A stretch of DNA of 51,650 nt from Solirubrobacterales bacterium. Lineage in GTDB: Bacteria > Actinomycetota > Thermoleophilia > Solirubrobacterales > Solirubrobacteraceae. The translations under genes were made by a program, and so were the position numbers. This document shows, piece after piece, positions 8,754 through 16,806 of this stretch. How positions within the stretch are numbered: the first letter of the stretch is position 1; the number at the start of each line of letters is the position of its first letter. Below the pieces are notes generated by a model. The model did not search any database. It worked only from the letters and a program-made list of their open reading frames with translations, and was not told where the DNA came from. The DNA lies in the NCBI GenBank assembly GCA_003133565.1, contig PKYB01000075.1:1-51650 (forward strand), written 5' to 3'.

Positions 8754-8957
8754 ATGCAAGCGCCAAAGCAAAAGCAATCACACAGCCGTACAGCCAAGCG
8801 GCGCGCGCAGCACAAGATGGTCGCGCCGACGCTGAACGCGTGCCCGCGTTGTCACAGCCCGAGGCGTCCACACCGGGTCTGCCCCGTGTGCGGAACCTAT
8901 GCCGGTCGGGAAATCGTGGCTCCACTCGAGCACGATCACGACCACGATCACGAGTAG
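8754..8957 (+). CDS. rpmF: 50S ribosomal protein L32 with a His/Asp tail
   Basis: Small zinc-ribbon ribosomal protein. The N-terminus (APKQKQSHSRTAKRRAQHK) and the ribbon CPRCHSPRRPHRVCPVCG with GREIV after it are typical of L32, and both CxxC pairs are intact. The last eight residues are an alternating His-Asp run ending in Glu, which ordinary L32 lacks. It follows the desaturase and precedes plsX by six bases, so rpmF-plsX is probably one transcript. Confidence 0.93.
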   Translation: MQAPKQKQSHSRTAKRRAQHKMVAPTLNACPRCHSPRRPHRVCPVCGTYAGREIVAPLEHDHDHDHE

Positions 8958-8963
8958 AGCCGC

Positions 8964-9983
8964 GTGACGGTCATCGCGGTCGACGCGAACGGCGCCGATC
9001 TCGGACCGGCTGAGGTCGCTGCTGGCGCTCGTCTCGCGGCACAGCAAGGGGTGGAGGTGCTGCTCTTCGGCCCTGCCCGCGAGCTCGGGGAGTCCGGTGG
9101 CGGCGTCGAGATCATCGACGCTCCGCGGTCGATCGCCAAGGAGCTAAATCCGGCTAGTGCGGTCCGTGGCGCGCCGGACGCATCGATCGTACTTGCCGCG
9201 CGGGCCGTTGGCGAGGGCCGCGCCGCGGCGCTGGTTTGCAACGGATCGACCGGGGCGGCGCTCGTTGCCGGACAGCTGCACATGCGGCGCGCGACGGGAA
9301 TCTACCGCCCGGCACTAGCGATCACAGTACCCGTGCCTGGTCGCCCGGTGACGCTGCTCGACGTGGGTGCAAACCCGGACGTTCGCGTCGAGTACCTCGT
9401 CCAATTCGCCTTCATGGGCGCCGCGTATGCGAGTGCTGTGCTTGGTATCGAGCGCCCGCGCGTCGGCTTGCTCTCAAATGGCATCGAGCCGGAGCGCGGC
9501 AGCCAGCTCGTAATCGAAGCCCACGAAGCGCTAGTCGCCCGCACCGCCGGCAGCGACGCCCTCGTGTTCGTCGGCAATGTCGAGGGCAGCGGCCTCACCG
9601 AAGGCGTCGTTGACGTCGCGGTCACCGACGGGTTTACGGGCAATGTTGCGCTGAAGGTGATCGAGGCTGTGTCGCAGACGATGCTCGTGACGATCCGCGA
9701 TATCGCGCAGGCCTCGACGCGCGGCAAGCTAGGCGGGCTGCTGCTCTCGGGCGGGCTTCGCCCGTTCGTCGAGGAGATCGACCCGGAGGGCCAGGGCGGT
9801 GCCTATCTGCTCGGACTGCGCCAGCTCGGTGTCGTGGCCCACGGCAGTTTCACTCGCCAGGGAATCGCCCGGGCGATCCTCCGCGCCCGTCGCGGGGTGG
9901 ACGAGGATCTCGTCGGCAGGACGCACCGTGCTCTGGAAGCGGCCGGCGCGCTCCGCCGTGCGAACGTAGGAGCTGCGTCCTAG
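8964..9983 (+). CDS. plsX: phosphate acyltransferase PlsX
   Basis: PlsX makes acyl-phosphate from acyl-ACP, the donor for PlsY in phosphatidic acid synthesis. The N-terminus reads VIAVDANGADLGP in place of the usual VDAMGGDxxP. Other hallmarks are kept: CNGSTGAALVAG near residue 92, LLDVGANPDV near 132, and VTDGFTGNVALK near 221. Length is 339 residues. GTG at 8964 is six bases after the rpmF stop. With acpP just downstream this is the conserved rpmF-plsX-acpP-rnc order. Confidence 0.95.
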   Translation: MTVIAVDANGADLGPAEVAAGARLAAQQGVEVLLFGPARELGESGGGVEIIDAPRSIAKELNPASAVRGAPDASIVLAARAVGEGRAAALVCNGSTGAALVAGQLHMRRATGIYRPALAITVPVPGRPVTLLDVGANPDVRVEYLVQFAFMGAAYASAVLGIERPRVGLLSNGIEPERGSQLVIEAHEALVARTAGSDALVFVGNVEGSGLTEGVVDVAVTDGFTGNVALKVIEAVSQTMLVTIRDIAQASTRGKLGGLLLSGGLRPFVEEIDPEGQGGAYLLGLRQLGVVAHGSFTRQGIARAILRARRGVDEDLVGRTHRALEAAGALRRANVGAAS

Positions 9984-9991
9984 AAGCTCAG

Positions 9992-9997
9992 TATCGT
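9992..9997 (+). promoter_or_regulatory. possible -10 box (TATCGT) upstream of acpP
   Basis: TATCGT lies ten bases before ATG 10008 in the short plsX-acpP gap. It could give acpP its own start with a leader of about four bases. Weak evidence. Confidence 0.3.
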
Positions 9998-10007
9998 GGG
10001 CGCAACG

Positions 10008-10256
10008 ATGACTCGCGACGAAGTCCTCGAGTTGATCCGCGGGCACCTCGCCGAGGAGCTGGGCATCGATCCTCTTCGGATTGAGCCGGCCACTCGCTTC
10101 AGGGAGGATTTAGCCGTCGACTCGCTCGACCTGTACACGGTTATCCAAGAGCTCGAAGACACCTACGGCATCTCAATCTCTGATGAGCAGGCTATCCAGC
10201 TCCAGACCGTCGAGGCGACGGTCGACTTCGTCCTCTCTCACGCCCCTGACCGCTGA
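10008..10256 (+). CDS. acpP: acyl carrier protein
   Basis: ACP carries growing acyl chains on a phosphopantetheine arm. The attachment motif DSLDLYTVIQELE is present with Ser39 counted from ATG 10008. The protein is short, acidic and helical (82 residues). A GTG at 9996 would add four residues. It lies between plsX and rnc as in many bacteria and would serve both PlsX and fatty-acid synthesis. Confidence 0.95.
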   Translation: MTRDEVLELIRGHLAEELGIDPLRIEPATRFREDLAVDSLDLYTVIQELEDTYGISISDEQAIQLQTVEATVDFVLSHAPDR

Positions 10257-10270
10257 AGCTTCTCCGCGCA

Positions 10271-10975
10271 TTGATGGGCGAGTTGCCCGAGGATCTGCAA
10301 CGGCAGGTCTTCACGCACGCCTCGTGGACGGCGCGGCGCAGCGATTCCTACACCCGACTGGCGTTCCTCGGCGACAGCGTGCTCGCACTGGCGGTGACTG
10401 CTCACCTTTACCCGCGCCTGGAAGCCGAGAGCTTCGGCGCTGGGCGGCTGACAAAGATCCGTGCACAGGCGGTTTCGGGGCGCTCCTGCCGTGTCGTTGC
10501 CGAGGAGCTCGGCGTGGTCGAGATGCTGCTCGCGGCTGTGCCATCCGGCACCGCGCCGGCGGCGACGGCGGTCATCGAGACCGAGCGCGTTCTCGCCTCG
10601 GTGATCGAAGCGGTGATCGGCGCCTGCTATCTGACTGCCGGATACGACCGCACCGCGGCCGCCGTCGTCGAGGCGTTCGCCACGCAGATCGACGAGGCGC
10701 TCGAGTTCACCGTCGACTTCAAATCGACATTGCAGGAGCATCTCGCCCAGCGCGGCGAGGTTATCCACTACGAGGTGGTCGAGCAGCTGGGACCGCCACA
10801 CGACCGGCTCTTCACCGTCGAAGCGCGCCGCGGCGAGGAGACGCTCGCCCGCGGTACGGGTCGCAGCAAGAAGCAAGCCGAGCAGGACGCTGCGCGGATC
10901 GCGCTCGAAGGCCTCGGCTTGCTGCCCTTCGAGGACGGCACACGGGGCCCGGCCGAGTCCCAGCAAGGGCGGTGA
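10271..10975 (+). CDS. rnc: ribonuclease III with altered metal-ligand residues
   Basis: RNase III cleaves double-stranded RNA in rRNA and mRNA processing. An N-terminal nuclease domain (THASW near residue 15, RLAFLGDSVL near 29-38, IEAVIGACYL near 116-125) is followed by a dsRNA-binding domain (DFKSTLQEHLAQRG to GTGRSKKQAEQDAARIAL). Compared with E. coli, E38 is Thr, E41 is Ala and D114 is Ser, while D45 and E117 are kept. The N-terminus is about 12 residues shorter than usual; TTG 10271 or ATG 10274 is the likely start. It is seven bases upstream of smc. The family is certain; full catalytic activity is not. Confidence 0.92.
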   Translation: MMGELPEDLQRQVFTHASWTARRSDSYTRLAFLGDSVLALAVTAHLYPRLEAESFGAGRLTKIRAQAVSGRSCRVVAEELGVVEMLLAAVPSGTAPAATAVIETERVLASVIEAVIGACYLTAGYDRTAAAVVEAFATQIDEALEFTVDFKSTLQEHLAQRGEVIHYEVVEQLGPPHDRLFTVEARRGEETLARGTGRSKKQAEQDAARIALEGLGLLPFEDGTRGPAESQQGR

Positions 10976-10982
10976 GTACGCG

Positions 10983-13900
10983 ATGCATCTGAAGTCGATC
11001 ACGCTGAAGGGGTTCAAGTCCTTCCCGGAACGCACGAGCCTGGCCTTCGGTGACGGCGTGAGCGTCATCGTCGGCCCCAATGGGTCGGGCAAGTCCAACA
11101 TCACCGACGCGGTGCTCTGGGCGCTCGGCGAGCAGTCACCGCTCGCGGTGCGCGGGCGCTCGATGCAAGACGTCATCTTCGCCGGTGGCCAGGGGGTCCA
11201 GGCGCGCAACGAAGCAGAAGTGGAGCTCGTGCTCGACAACGCGGACGGGATCATCGGACTGCCGACGAGCGAGCTCTCGATCTCGCGCACGCTCAATCGT
11301 GCCGGCGAAGGCGAGTATCGGGTCAACGGTGCGCGCTGCCGGCTCAGCGATGTGCTCGAGCTGCTCTCCGACACCGGGCTGGGCAAGGAGGCGCACTCGG
11401 TGATCTCACAGGGTCGCGTCGAGTCGATCGTGACGTCCAAGCCGCGTGAGCGGCGGCTGCTGATCGAGGAGGCGGCGGGCCTCGGCAAGCACCGCAAGCG
11501 CCGTCGTCGCGCGCAGCTCAAGCTCGAGCGCACAGCGGAAAACCTTGATCGTGGCCTCGACATCGAGCGCGAGGCACGCTCGAGGCTGCGTCCACTGAAG
11601 CGCCAGGCCGAGGCCGCCGAGCTCCACGAACGCCTCGAGCGCCAATCGTTGGAGGCGCGCTGGACGCTCGGCCGTGAAGCCCTTCGCGAGCGCCGCGCGC
11701 GGCTGGCCGGCGCCGAAGCAGCAGCGGCGAAGGCGAGGTCCGAGCGGGAAAGTGTCCAGGCCGAGCTGGCGCTCGTTGCCCAACGCCGCCAGCAGTCAGA
11801 GGAGGCGCTCGCGGGGCGCAGCGCGCGCCACGATGAGATAGCCGGTCGCGCTTTCCGGTCTCGCTCCACCCACGAGCACCTCCTGCTGCGCTTGGAGCAG
11901 ACCCGCACGCTCGTCCTCACGCTCACGGCACGCAGCGAGCGCCGCACGGTAGAGCTGGCTGCCCTCCAAAGCCGCAGCGACGAGGACGAGCACGATGGGT
12001 CGGGTCGCATCGAGCAACTCGAGGCGGAGCTTGGAGAGCTCGACCGCCAGCGCGCGGAGCGCCTCGGACTCGAGCTCGCCGAGCTCGAGCGCTCGCACGC
12101 GGCAGCGGTTGCGGCCGTTTCCGAGCTTGCCGCTGCCTGCGATGACCAGCGGGCCTTGGGCGTCGAGGCGGAAACGCGTGCCGCGACGGCTCGCGAGGAG
12201 CTCCGCGAGAACGAGGGTGCCGTCGAGCGCGCGCGGCGCGAGGCGGCACACGTCGGCGCCGAGCTTGCCGGCGTCAACCAGTTCCTGCGCAGCCACGCCG
12301 CGGCCGCCGGCCCTACCGACGTGCTCGAAGGACGCATTCAGGTGGATCCGGGCTATGAGCTTGCCCTCGCGGCCGTGCTCGGTGGCCGTCTTGGCGCGTG
12401 GCTGGCTGAGGATCGTCGCGAAGCCGAGGCTCTGGTGGAGCGGGCCGGCGACGACGGCGCGCGCGCACTGGTGGCTGCCGGCAGTGAGCCCGGTGCGCCG
12501 TCGGCGCCGTCTCCCGGCGGCGGCGCCGAGCGCCTCGCCGACTTCGTACACGGGGATGGCAAGGTGCTGGCTGTGCTCGGTCGGTTACTTCTCGACACCT
12601 GGGTGGTCGCGCAGCTCGACGACCTTCCCAGCGACTTTGCCGGCGTCGCGGTGACGCGCTCTGGCCGCGTCTGGAACGGCGCGCTTGGCGAGCTTACGCA
12701 GGAGCCGAGTGGCGGGCGCCAGCGTGCGCTCGAGCAGCGCAATCGACGCGAGGCCCTGATCGCCGAATCTGAGCTGGCGGTCCAGGCTGAGCAGCGGGCG
12801 CTCGCCGACCTTGCGCTGGCGCAGACCGCCTTGCAACTCGCGCTCGACCAACGTGAGACGGCGGAGGCAGCGCTGAGAGCCGCGGAACGCAACCACGCCG
12901 AGGCGCTCGAGCGTGCGCGACTCGCGGGCTGGCTTGTCGATCAACGCCGCGAGGCGCCTGATGCCGGCGAGATGGCGGTGCGGCGCGCCGAGGTCGAGGG
13001 CGAGCTCGCCGCCGAGCGCCGGGCGGTAGAGCGAGTCGAGCGCGAGCGGCGCGCCCGGGAGCGACGAATCGAGATTCTTGCCAGTCAGGCGGAAATGGAT
13101 CGCACGCTCCTACCACAAGTCGAGCGCTTCGCCGGTGTGCTTGAGACGCTCGGTGGGGCACTGCTCGCGCGCCTCGCGGTGCTTGACGAGGAGCTCGCGG
13201 CAGACCGCTCTGCCGGTGAAGCGCTCGCCGCCGAGCTGCGCGAATGCACCGGCGCAGAAACCGTCTTGCAGGCTCGGCTGCGAGAGAGCGCGGACGCGCT
13301 GACGGGTGCCGAGGTAGGGGCCCAGCAGGCTCGAGATCAAACCGCCGAGGCCGAGCTCGAGCTGGGCGGGCTCGCCGACAAGCTCGGCCTGGAAGCGACA
13401 GCCGGCGGGGAACCGCTCAGCGAAGACGAGAGCAGCGAGTTGCGCGATCGCGTCGAACGACTCGCCCGCCGCCGGATACAACTCGGGCCCGTCAACCCGC
13501 TTGCCGGCGAGGAGTACCGCGAGGCACTCTCGCGCGTCGAGGAACTCGAAGCCCAGCGTGTCGACCTCGAAGCTGCGCTGCGCGAGCTGCAACAGGTGAT
13601 TCGTGACGCCGACCGCCAGATCAGCGAAAGCTTTGAGGCCACCTTCGCTGCGGCGGCACAAAATTTCGAGGATCTTGTCGAGGACGTCTTTCCCGGCGGC
13701 CGCGGCCGTCTGCGCCTCGTGCAGGACGAGAGCGCGCCGCCGCCGGTGCTCGGCGACGAGCCCCCTGGGGGGGCCGACGATGAGGCCGGTGTTGAGGCCG
13801 ACGGTGAGCAAAGCGCCGAGCGCGAAGCCGAGCACGCCGCGGCCCGCGCCGAGGGTGAGGACCCCGAGGACACACTCGGCGTCGAGATCGAGATCACGCC

Positions 13901-14327
13901 CGCCGGAAAGTCGATGCAGCGGCTCTCGCTGCTATCGGGCGGTGAGAAGTCGATGACCGCGATCGCCTTTCTCTTCGCGGTTTTCCTTGCCCGGCCGTGT
14001 CCGTTCTACATCCTCGACGAGGTCGAGGCCGCGCTGGACGATCTCAACATCGATCGCTTCCTGGCGCTGCTCCGCCGCCACAGCACGCGCGCCCAGTTCA
14101 TCGTCGTGACCCACCAGAAGCGAACGATGGAGGCTGCCGACTGGCTCTATGGCGTGTCGATGGGCAGCGACGGCACATCGAAAGTGATTTCGCGCAAGCT
14201 CGGCGACGACGGCCTGCACGAGCTTGAGCAACCGGTGATCGAGGCGTCCGTGGGTCCCTCCGGCGGTGGCGCCGGAAGTGCCGGTCGCGGCGGGGTCGCA
14301 TCGCTCGCCGCCGTCGACGCGGCCTAG
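10983..14327 (+). CDS. smc: chromosome segregation ATPase SMC
   Basis: SMC forms the bacterial condensin that folds and separates chromosomes. The head is split: Walker A GPNGSGKSN at residues 31-39, then two coiled-coil arms around a hinge near residues 440-580 (PTDVLEGRIQVDPGYELALAA region), then the signature LSGGEKSMTA near 985 and Walker B FYILDEVEAALDD near 1010. Its 1114 residues are slightly short of the typical 1180. An acidic, low-complexity insertion of about 45 residues (near 920-965) sits just before the signature motif. rnc-smc-ftsY order is conserved. Confidence 0.97.
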   Translation: MHLKSITLKGFKSFPERTSLAFGDGVSVIVGPNGSGKSNITDAVLWALGEQSPLAVRGRSMQDVIFAGGQGVQARNEAEVELVLDNADGIIGLPTSELSISRTLNRAGEGEYRVNGARCRLSDVLELLSDTGLGKEAHSVISQGRVESIVTSKPRERRLLIEEAAGLGKHRKRRRRAQLKLERTAENLDRGLDIEREARSRLRPLKRQAEAAELHERLERQSLEARWTLGREALRERRARLAGAEAAAAKARSERESVQAELALVAQRRQQSEEALAGRSARHDEIAGRAFRSRSTHEHLLLRLEQTRTLVLTLTARSERRTVELAALQSRSDEDEHDGSGRIEQLEAELGELDRQRAERLGLELAELERSHAAAVAAVSELAAACDDQRALGVEAETRAATAREELRENEGAVERARREAAHVGAELAGVNQFLRSHAAAAGPTDVLEGRIQVDPGYELALAAVLGGRLGAWLAEDRREAEALVERAGDDGARALVAAGSEPGAPSAPSPGGGAERLADFVHGDGKVLAVLGRLLLDTWVVAQLDDLPSDFAGVAVTRSGRVWNGALGELTQEPSGGRQRALEQRNRREALIAESELAVQAEQRALADLALAQTALQLALDQRETAEAALRAAERNHAEALERARLAGWLVDQRREAPDAGEMAVRRAEVEGELAAERRAVERVERERRARERRIEILASQAEMDRTLLPQVERFAGVLETLGGALLARLAVLDEELAADRSAGEALAAELRECTGAETVLQARLRESADALTGAEVGAQQARDQTAEAELELGGLADKLGLEATAGGEPLSEDESSELRDRVERLARRRIQLGPVNPLAGEEYREALSRVEELEAQRVDLEAALRELQQVIRDADRQISESFEATFAAAAQNFEDLVEDVFPGGRGRLRLVQDESAPPPVLGDEPPGGADDEAGVEADGEQSAEREAEHAAARAEGEDPEDTLGVEIEITPAGKSMQRLSLLSGGEKSMTAIAFLFAVFLARPCPFYILDEVEAALDDLNIDRFLALLRRHSTRAQFIVVTHQKRTMEAADWLYGVSMGSDGTSKVISRKLGDDGLHELEQPVIEASVGPSGGGAGSAGRGGVASLAAVDAA

Positions 14328-14343
14328 CGGCGACGATCAGGCC

Positions 14344-15351
14344 GTGGCGCGCGACTGGGAAGCACTCTTCGTCACCGCGGCGGCGGAGGTCGAAGAGGAA
14401 CCCGGCGAGGAAGCCGAGGAGGAGCGCAGGGGCGCATTTCGGCGCCTGCGCGAGAGCTTGCGCGCGACGCGGCAGGCAATCGGCAGCGAAGTGGCGGGGA
14501 CCTTTGGCAGGACCCTCGTAGAACACGACTGGGAGGCGCTTGAAGAGGCCCTCATCATGGCCGACGTCGGAGCGCCGGTGGCAGCGTCAATCACGGCGAG
14601 CCTCGAGGCTAGCGTGCGTCGGGAGACACTCGACGCCGACGCGCTGCGAGAACGCCTCGCCGGCCTCCTCGCCGAAATCGCGCGCGGCACGGACGTCGAC
14701 GGCGCCCCGCTTATCGACACGATCGACCTGCGCGCACAGCCGACAGTCGTACTCATGGTCGGCGTCAACGGCACCGGCAAGACGACGACACTCGGCAAGC
14801 TCGCCTGGCAGCTGCACCAGGGGATGGGCATGCGGGTACTGCTGGGCGCGGCCGACACGTTTCGTGCCGCTGCGACCGAGCAGCTCGAAGCATGGGCGCA
14901 GCGGGCCGATTGTGAGATCGTCACCGGGGCCTCGGGCGCTGACCCCGGAGCCGTGGCGTTCGAAGCGGTGACGCGAGCGCGCGCCGAGCACTATGACGTC
15001 CTCCTGATCGACACAGCCGGGCGCCTGCACAACCAGGAGCCGTTGATGGCTGAGCTCGCAAAGGTCCGCCGCGTGATCTCCCGCCAGCTCGAGGGCGCGC
15101 CGCACGAGACGTTGCTTGCGCTTGACGCGACAACAGGTCAAAACGGACTGCGCCAAGCCGACCAGTTCGCGCAGGCTGTCGCGATCGACGGCATCGTGCT
15201 CACCAAGCTCGACGGCAGCGCGAAGGGTGGCGTCGCGCTCGCGATAGCCCGCGAGCTGCGGATCCCGGTGAAGCTGATCGGCGTCGGCGAAGCGATCGAT
15301 GACCTGCGGCCCTTTGACGCCGAGGAGTACGCGCGCGCGCTCGTCGAGTAG
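14344..15351 (+). CDS. ftsY: signal recognition particle receptor FtsY
   Basis: FtsY is the SRP receptor GTPase that delivers ribosome-nascent chain complexes to the membrane. An acidic N-terminal A region (EEEPGEEAEEE) precedes the helical N domain and the G domain with GVNGTGKTTT near residue 139, DTAGR near 223 and TKLDGSAKGG near 285. The frame is open upstream to 14266 inside smc, but GTG 14344 just after the smc stop is the sensible start and gives 335 residues. Confidence 0.95.
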   Translation: MARDWEALFVTAAAEVEEEPGEEAEEERRGAFRRLRESLRATRQAIGSEVAGTFGRTLVEHDWEALEEALIMADVGAPVAASITASLEASVRRETLDADALRERLAGLLAEIARGTDVDGAPLIDTIDLRAQPTVVLMVGVNGTGKTTTLGKLAWQLHQGMGMRVLLGAADTFRAAATEQLEAWAQRADCEIVTGASGADPGAVAFEAVTRARAEHYDVLLIDTAGRLHNQEPLMAELAKVRRVISRQLEGAPHETLLALDATTGQNGLRQADQFAQAVAIDGIVLTKLDGSAKGGVALAIARELRIPVKLIGVGEAIDDLRPFDAEEYARALVE

Positions 15352-15414
15352 AGCTGCGGGCCCTCCAGCGACGTGTACCGGCGCGAAATCGCATCGCCCG
15401 CTTGCGCCCCGCGC

Positions 15415-15420
15415 AATAAT
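15415..15420 (+). promoter_or_regulatory. candidate -10 box (AATAAT) for leaderless nfeD-like transcription
   Basis: AATAAT, the most AT-rich spot of this intergenic region, ends six bases before ATG 15427, so transcription would start on the start codon. Confidence 0.5.
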
Positions 15421-15426
15421 GGGCTC

Positions 15427-15858
15427 ATGGGCTCTTGGGTTCTGTGGGTCATCGTCGCCGGTGCCTTCACCGTCGGCGAGATGCACACGAACGGGTTCTA
15501 TCTCGCGCCGTTCGCCGTTGGCGCGGCGATTGCAGCGGTGTTGGCGCTCGTCGGCGCCGGCGGACTCATATCGTCGATCGCGTTCTTAGCTGCGGCCGCG
15601 GCTGTTTTGCTGTTGCTGCGCCCGATCGCGATGCGCCACCGCCGTTTGCCCCCAGCGATCCGCACCGGCACTGCCGCGCTGGTTGGACAGGACGCGCTCG
15701 TCGTAGAGCGCATCGCCAACCACGAGGCTGTCGGCACGGTGAAGATCGGCGGCGAGGTGTGGACCGCGCGATCATTCGATGACGATCGTGTGATCGAGGC
15801 CGGCGAGCGCGTTGAGGTCGTCGAAATCAGAGGCGCTACTGCGCTCGTCCTGCCCTAG
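15427..15858 (+). CDS. NfeD-family membrane protein
   Basis: A 143-residue protein with an N-terminal membrane segment (LWVIVAGAFTVGEMHTNGFY), a second hydrophobic hairpin (AAIAAVLALVGAGGLISS; AAAAAVLLLLRPIA) and a C-terminal OB-fold domain (GQDALVVERIANHEAVGTVKIGGEVW). Short NfeD proteins partner SPFH/stomatin proteins in membrane microdomains, and an SPFH gene follows after 21 bases. ATG 15427 is preferred over the longer frame from 15373 because it has a correctly spaced -10 box. Confidence 0.85.
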   Translation: MGSWVLWVIVAGAFTVGEMHTNGFYLAPFAVGAAIAAVLALVGAGGLISSIAFLAAAAAVLLLLRPIAMRHRRLPPAIRTGTAALVGQDALVVERIANHEAVGTVKIGGEVWTARSFDDDRVIEAGERVEVVEIRGATALVLP

Positions 15859-15879
15859 TCCTCGAGCAAGGAGTCAAAG

Positions 15880-16773
15880 ATGGTCGCGTTGATTGTGATC
15901 GCGGTGCTCGTCGTCGTCGCGCTGACGTTCGCGGCGCGGGCGATCCGTGTCATACCCCAGGCGCGCGCTGGTGTGCTCGAGCGACTCGGCCGCTACAACC
16001 GCACGCTCGATCCAGGCTTGACGCTTGTGATGCCATTCGTCGATCGTGTCCGCCCGCTGATCGATCTGCGCGAGCAGGTCGTCAACTTCTCGCCGCAACC
16101 GGTGATCACGCAGGACAACGTCGTTGTAGCGATCGAGACGGTGCTCTATTTCACGATCACCGACCCACGTGCCGCGACCTATGAAATCGCAAGTCCGTTG
16201 CAGGCAATCGAGCAGTTGACGGTGACGACGCTGCGCAACGTGATCGGCGGGATCACGCTCGAAGATTCGCTAACGAGCCGCGAAAACGTCAACACCCAGT
16301 TGCGCGGAGTGCTCGACGAAGCCACCGGCAAGTGGGGGATCCGCATCAACCGCGTCGAGATCAAGTCGGTCGACCCGCCGCCCGACATCAAGGCCGCGAT
16401 GGAGAAGCAGATGCGCGCCGAGCGCGATCGGCGCGCTGCGATCCTCACCGCCGAGGGCACCAAACAGGCGCAGATCCTCACCGCCGAAGGCGAGAAGCAG
16501 GCCGCGGTACTCAAAGCCGAGGGCGCCCGGACGGCGGCGATCCTGCGTTCAGAGGGCGAGGCCAAGGCGATCGCCACGGTGTTCGAGGCGATTCACAAGG
16601 GAAACCCGGACCAGAAGCTGCTCAGCTATCAGTACCTACAAATGCTGCCGCAGCTCGCTCAGGGTGAGGCCAACAAGGTCTTTGTGATCCCGTCTGAATT
16701 CACCCAGGCTTTCGCTGGAATCGGCGACGCGCTACGCAAGTCCGAGCCGCCGGGCGAAGGCGAAGAAAAGTGA
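15880..16773 (+). CDS. SPFH/band 7 (stomatin-like) membrane protein
   Basis: One N-terminal membrane segment (ALIVIAVLVVVALTFAARAI) is followed by a band 7 domain (RVIPQARAGVLERLGRYNR, then PLIDLREQVVNF) and a C-terminal helical region with repeated AEG units near residues 185-230 (TAEGTKQAQI, TAEGEKQAAV, KAEGARTAAI). The 297-residue length is typical of QmcA/stomatin proteins. A clear AAGGAG ribosome binding site lies nine bases before the ATG. With the NfeD gene upstream this is the classic NfeD-SPFH pair, thought to organise membrane microdomains. Confidence 0.92.
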   Translation: MVALIVIAVLVVVALTFAARAIRVIPQARAGVLERLGRYNRTLDPGLTLVMPFVDRVRPLIDLREQVVNFSPQPVITQDNVVVAIETVLYFTITDPRAATYEIASPLQAIEQLTVTTLRNVIGGITLEDSLTSRENVNTQLRGVLDEATGKWGIRINRVEIKSVDPPPDIKAAMEKQMRAERDRRAAILTAEGTKQAQILTAEGEKQAAVLKAEGARTAAILRSEGEAKAIATVFEAIHKGNPDQKLLSYQYLQMLPQLAQGEANKVFVIPSEFTQAFAGIGDALRKSEPPGEGEEK

Positions 16774-16799
16774 CGCCGGCCCACTAAAAGGGGCCGGCG
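16774..16799 (+). terminator. perfect 9-bp GC hairpin between the SPFH gene and ffh
   Basis: CGCCGGCCC (16774-16782) and GGGCCGGCG (16791-16799) pair perfectly around an 8-base loop, starting right after the SPFH stop and ending seven bases before the ffh ATG. There is no U-tract. It could end the nfeD-SPFH transcript or hide the ffh start. Confidence 0.55.
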
Positions 16800-16806
16800 C
16801 GACTCG

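Noticed and set aside
10238-12337. 699-residue open frame on the minus strand opposite rnc and smc
   Set aside because: Ser/Arg-rich composition typical of antisense frames in high-GC DNA, and both genes on the plus strand are certain.
16434-16570. Repeated GCCGAGGGC-like units suggesting a DNA repeat array
   Set aside because: These encode the AEG helical repeats of the SPFH protein; spacing is by codon and there are no spacers, so it is not a CRISPR or regulatory array.
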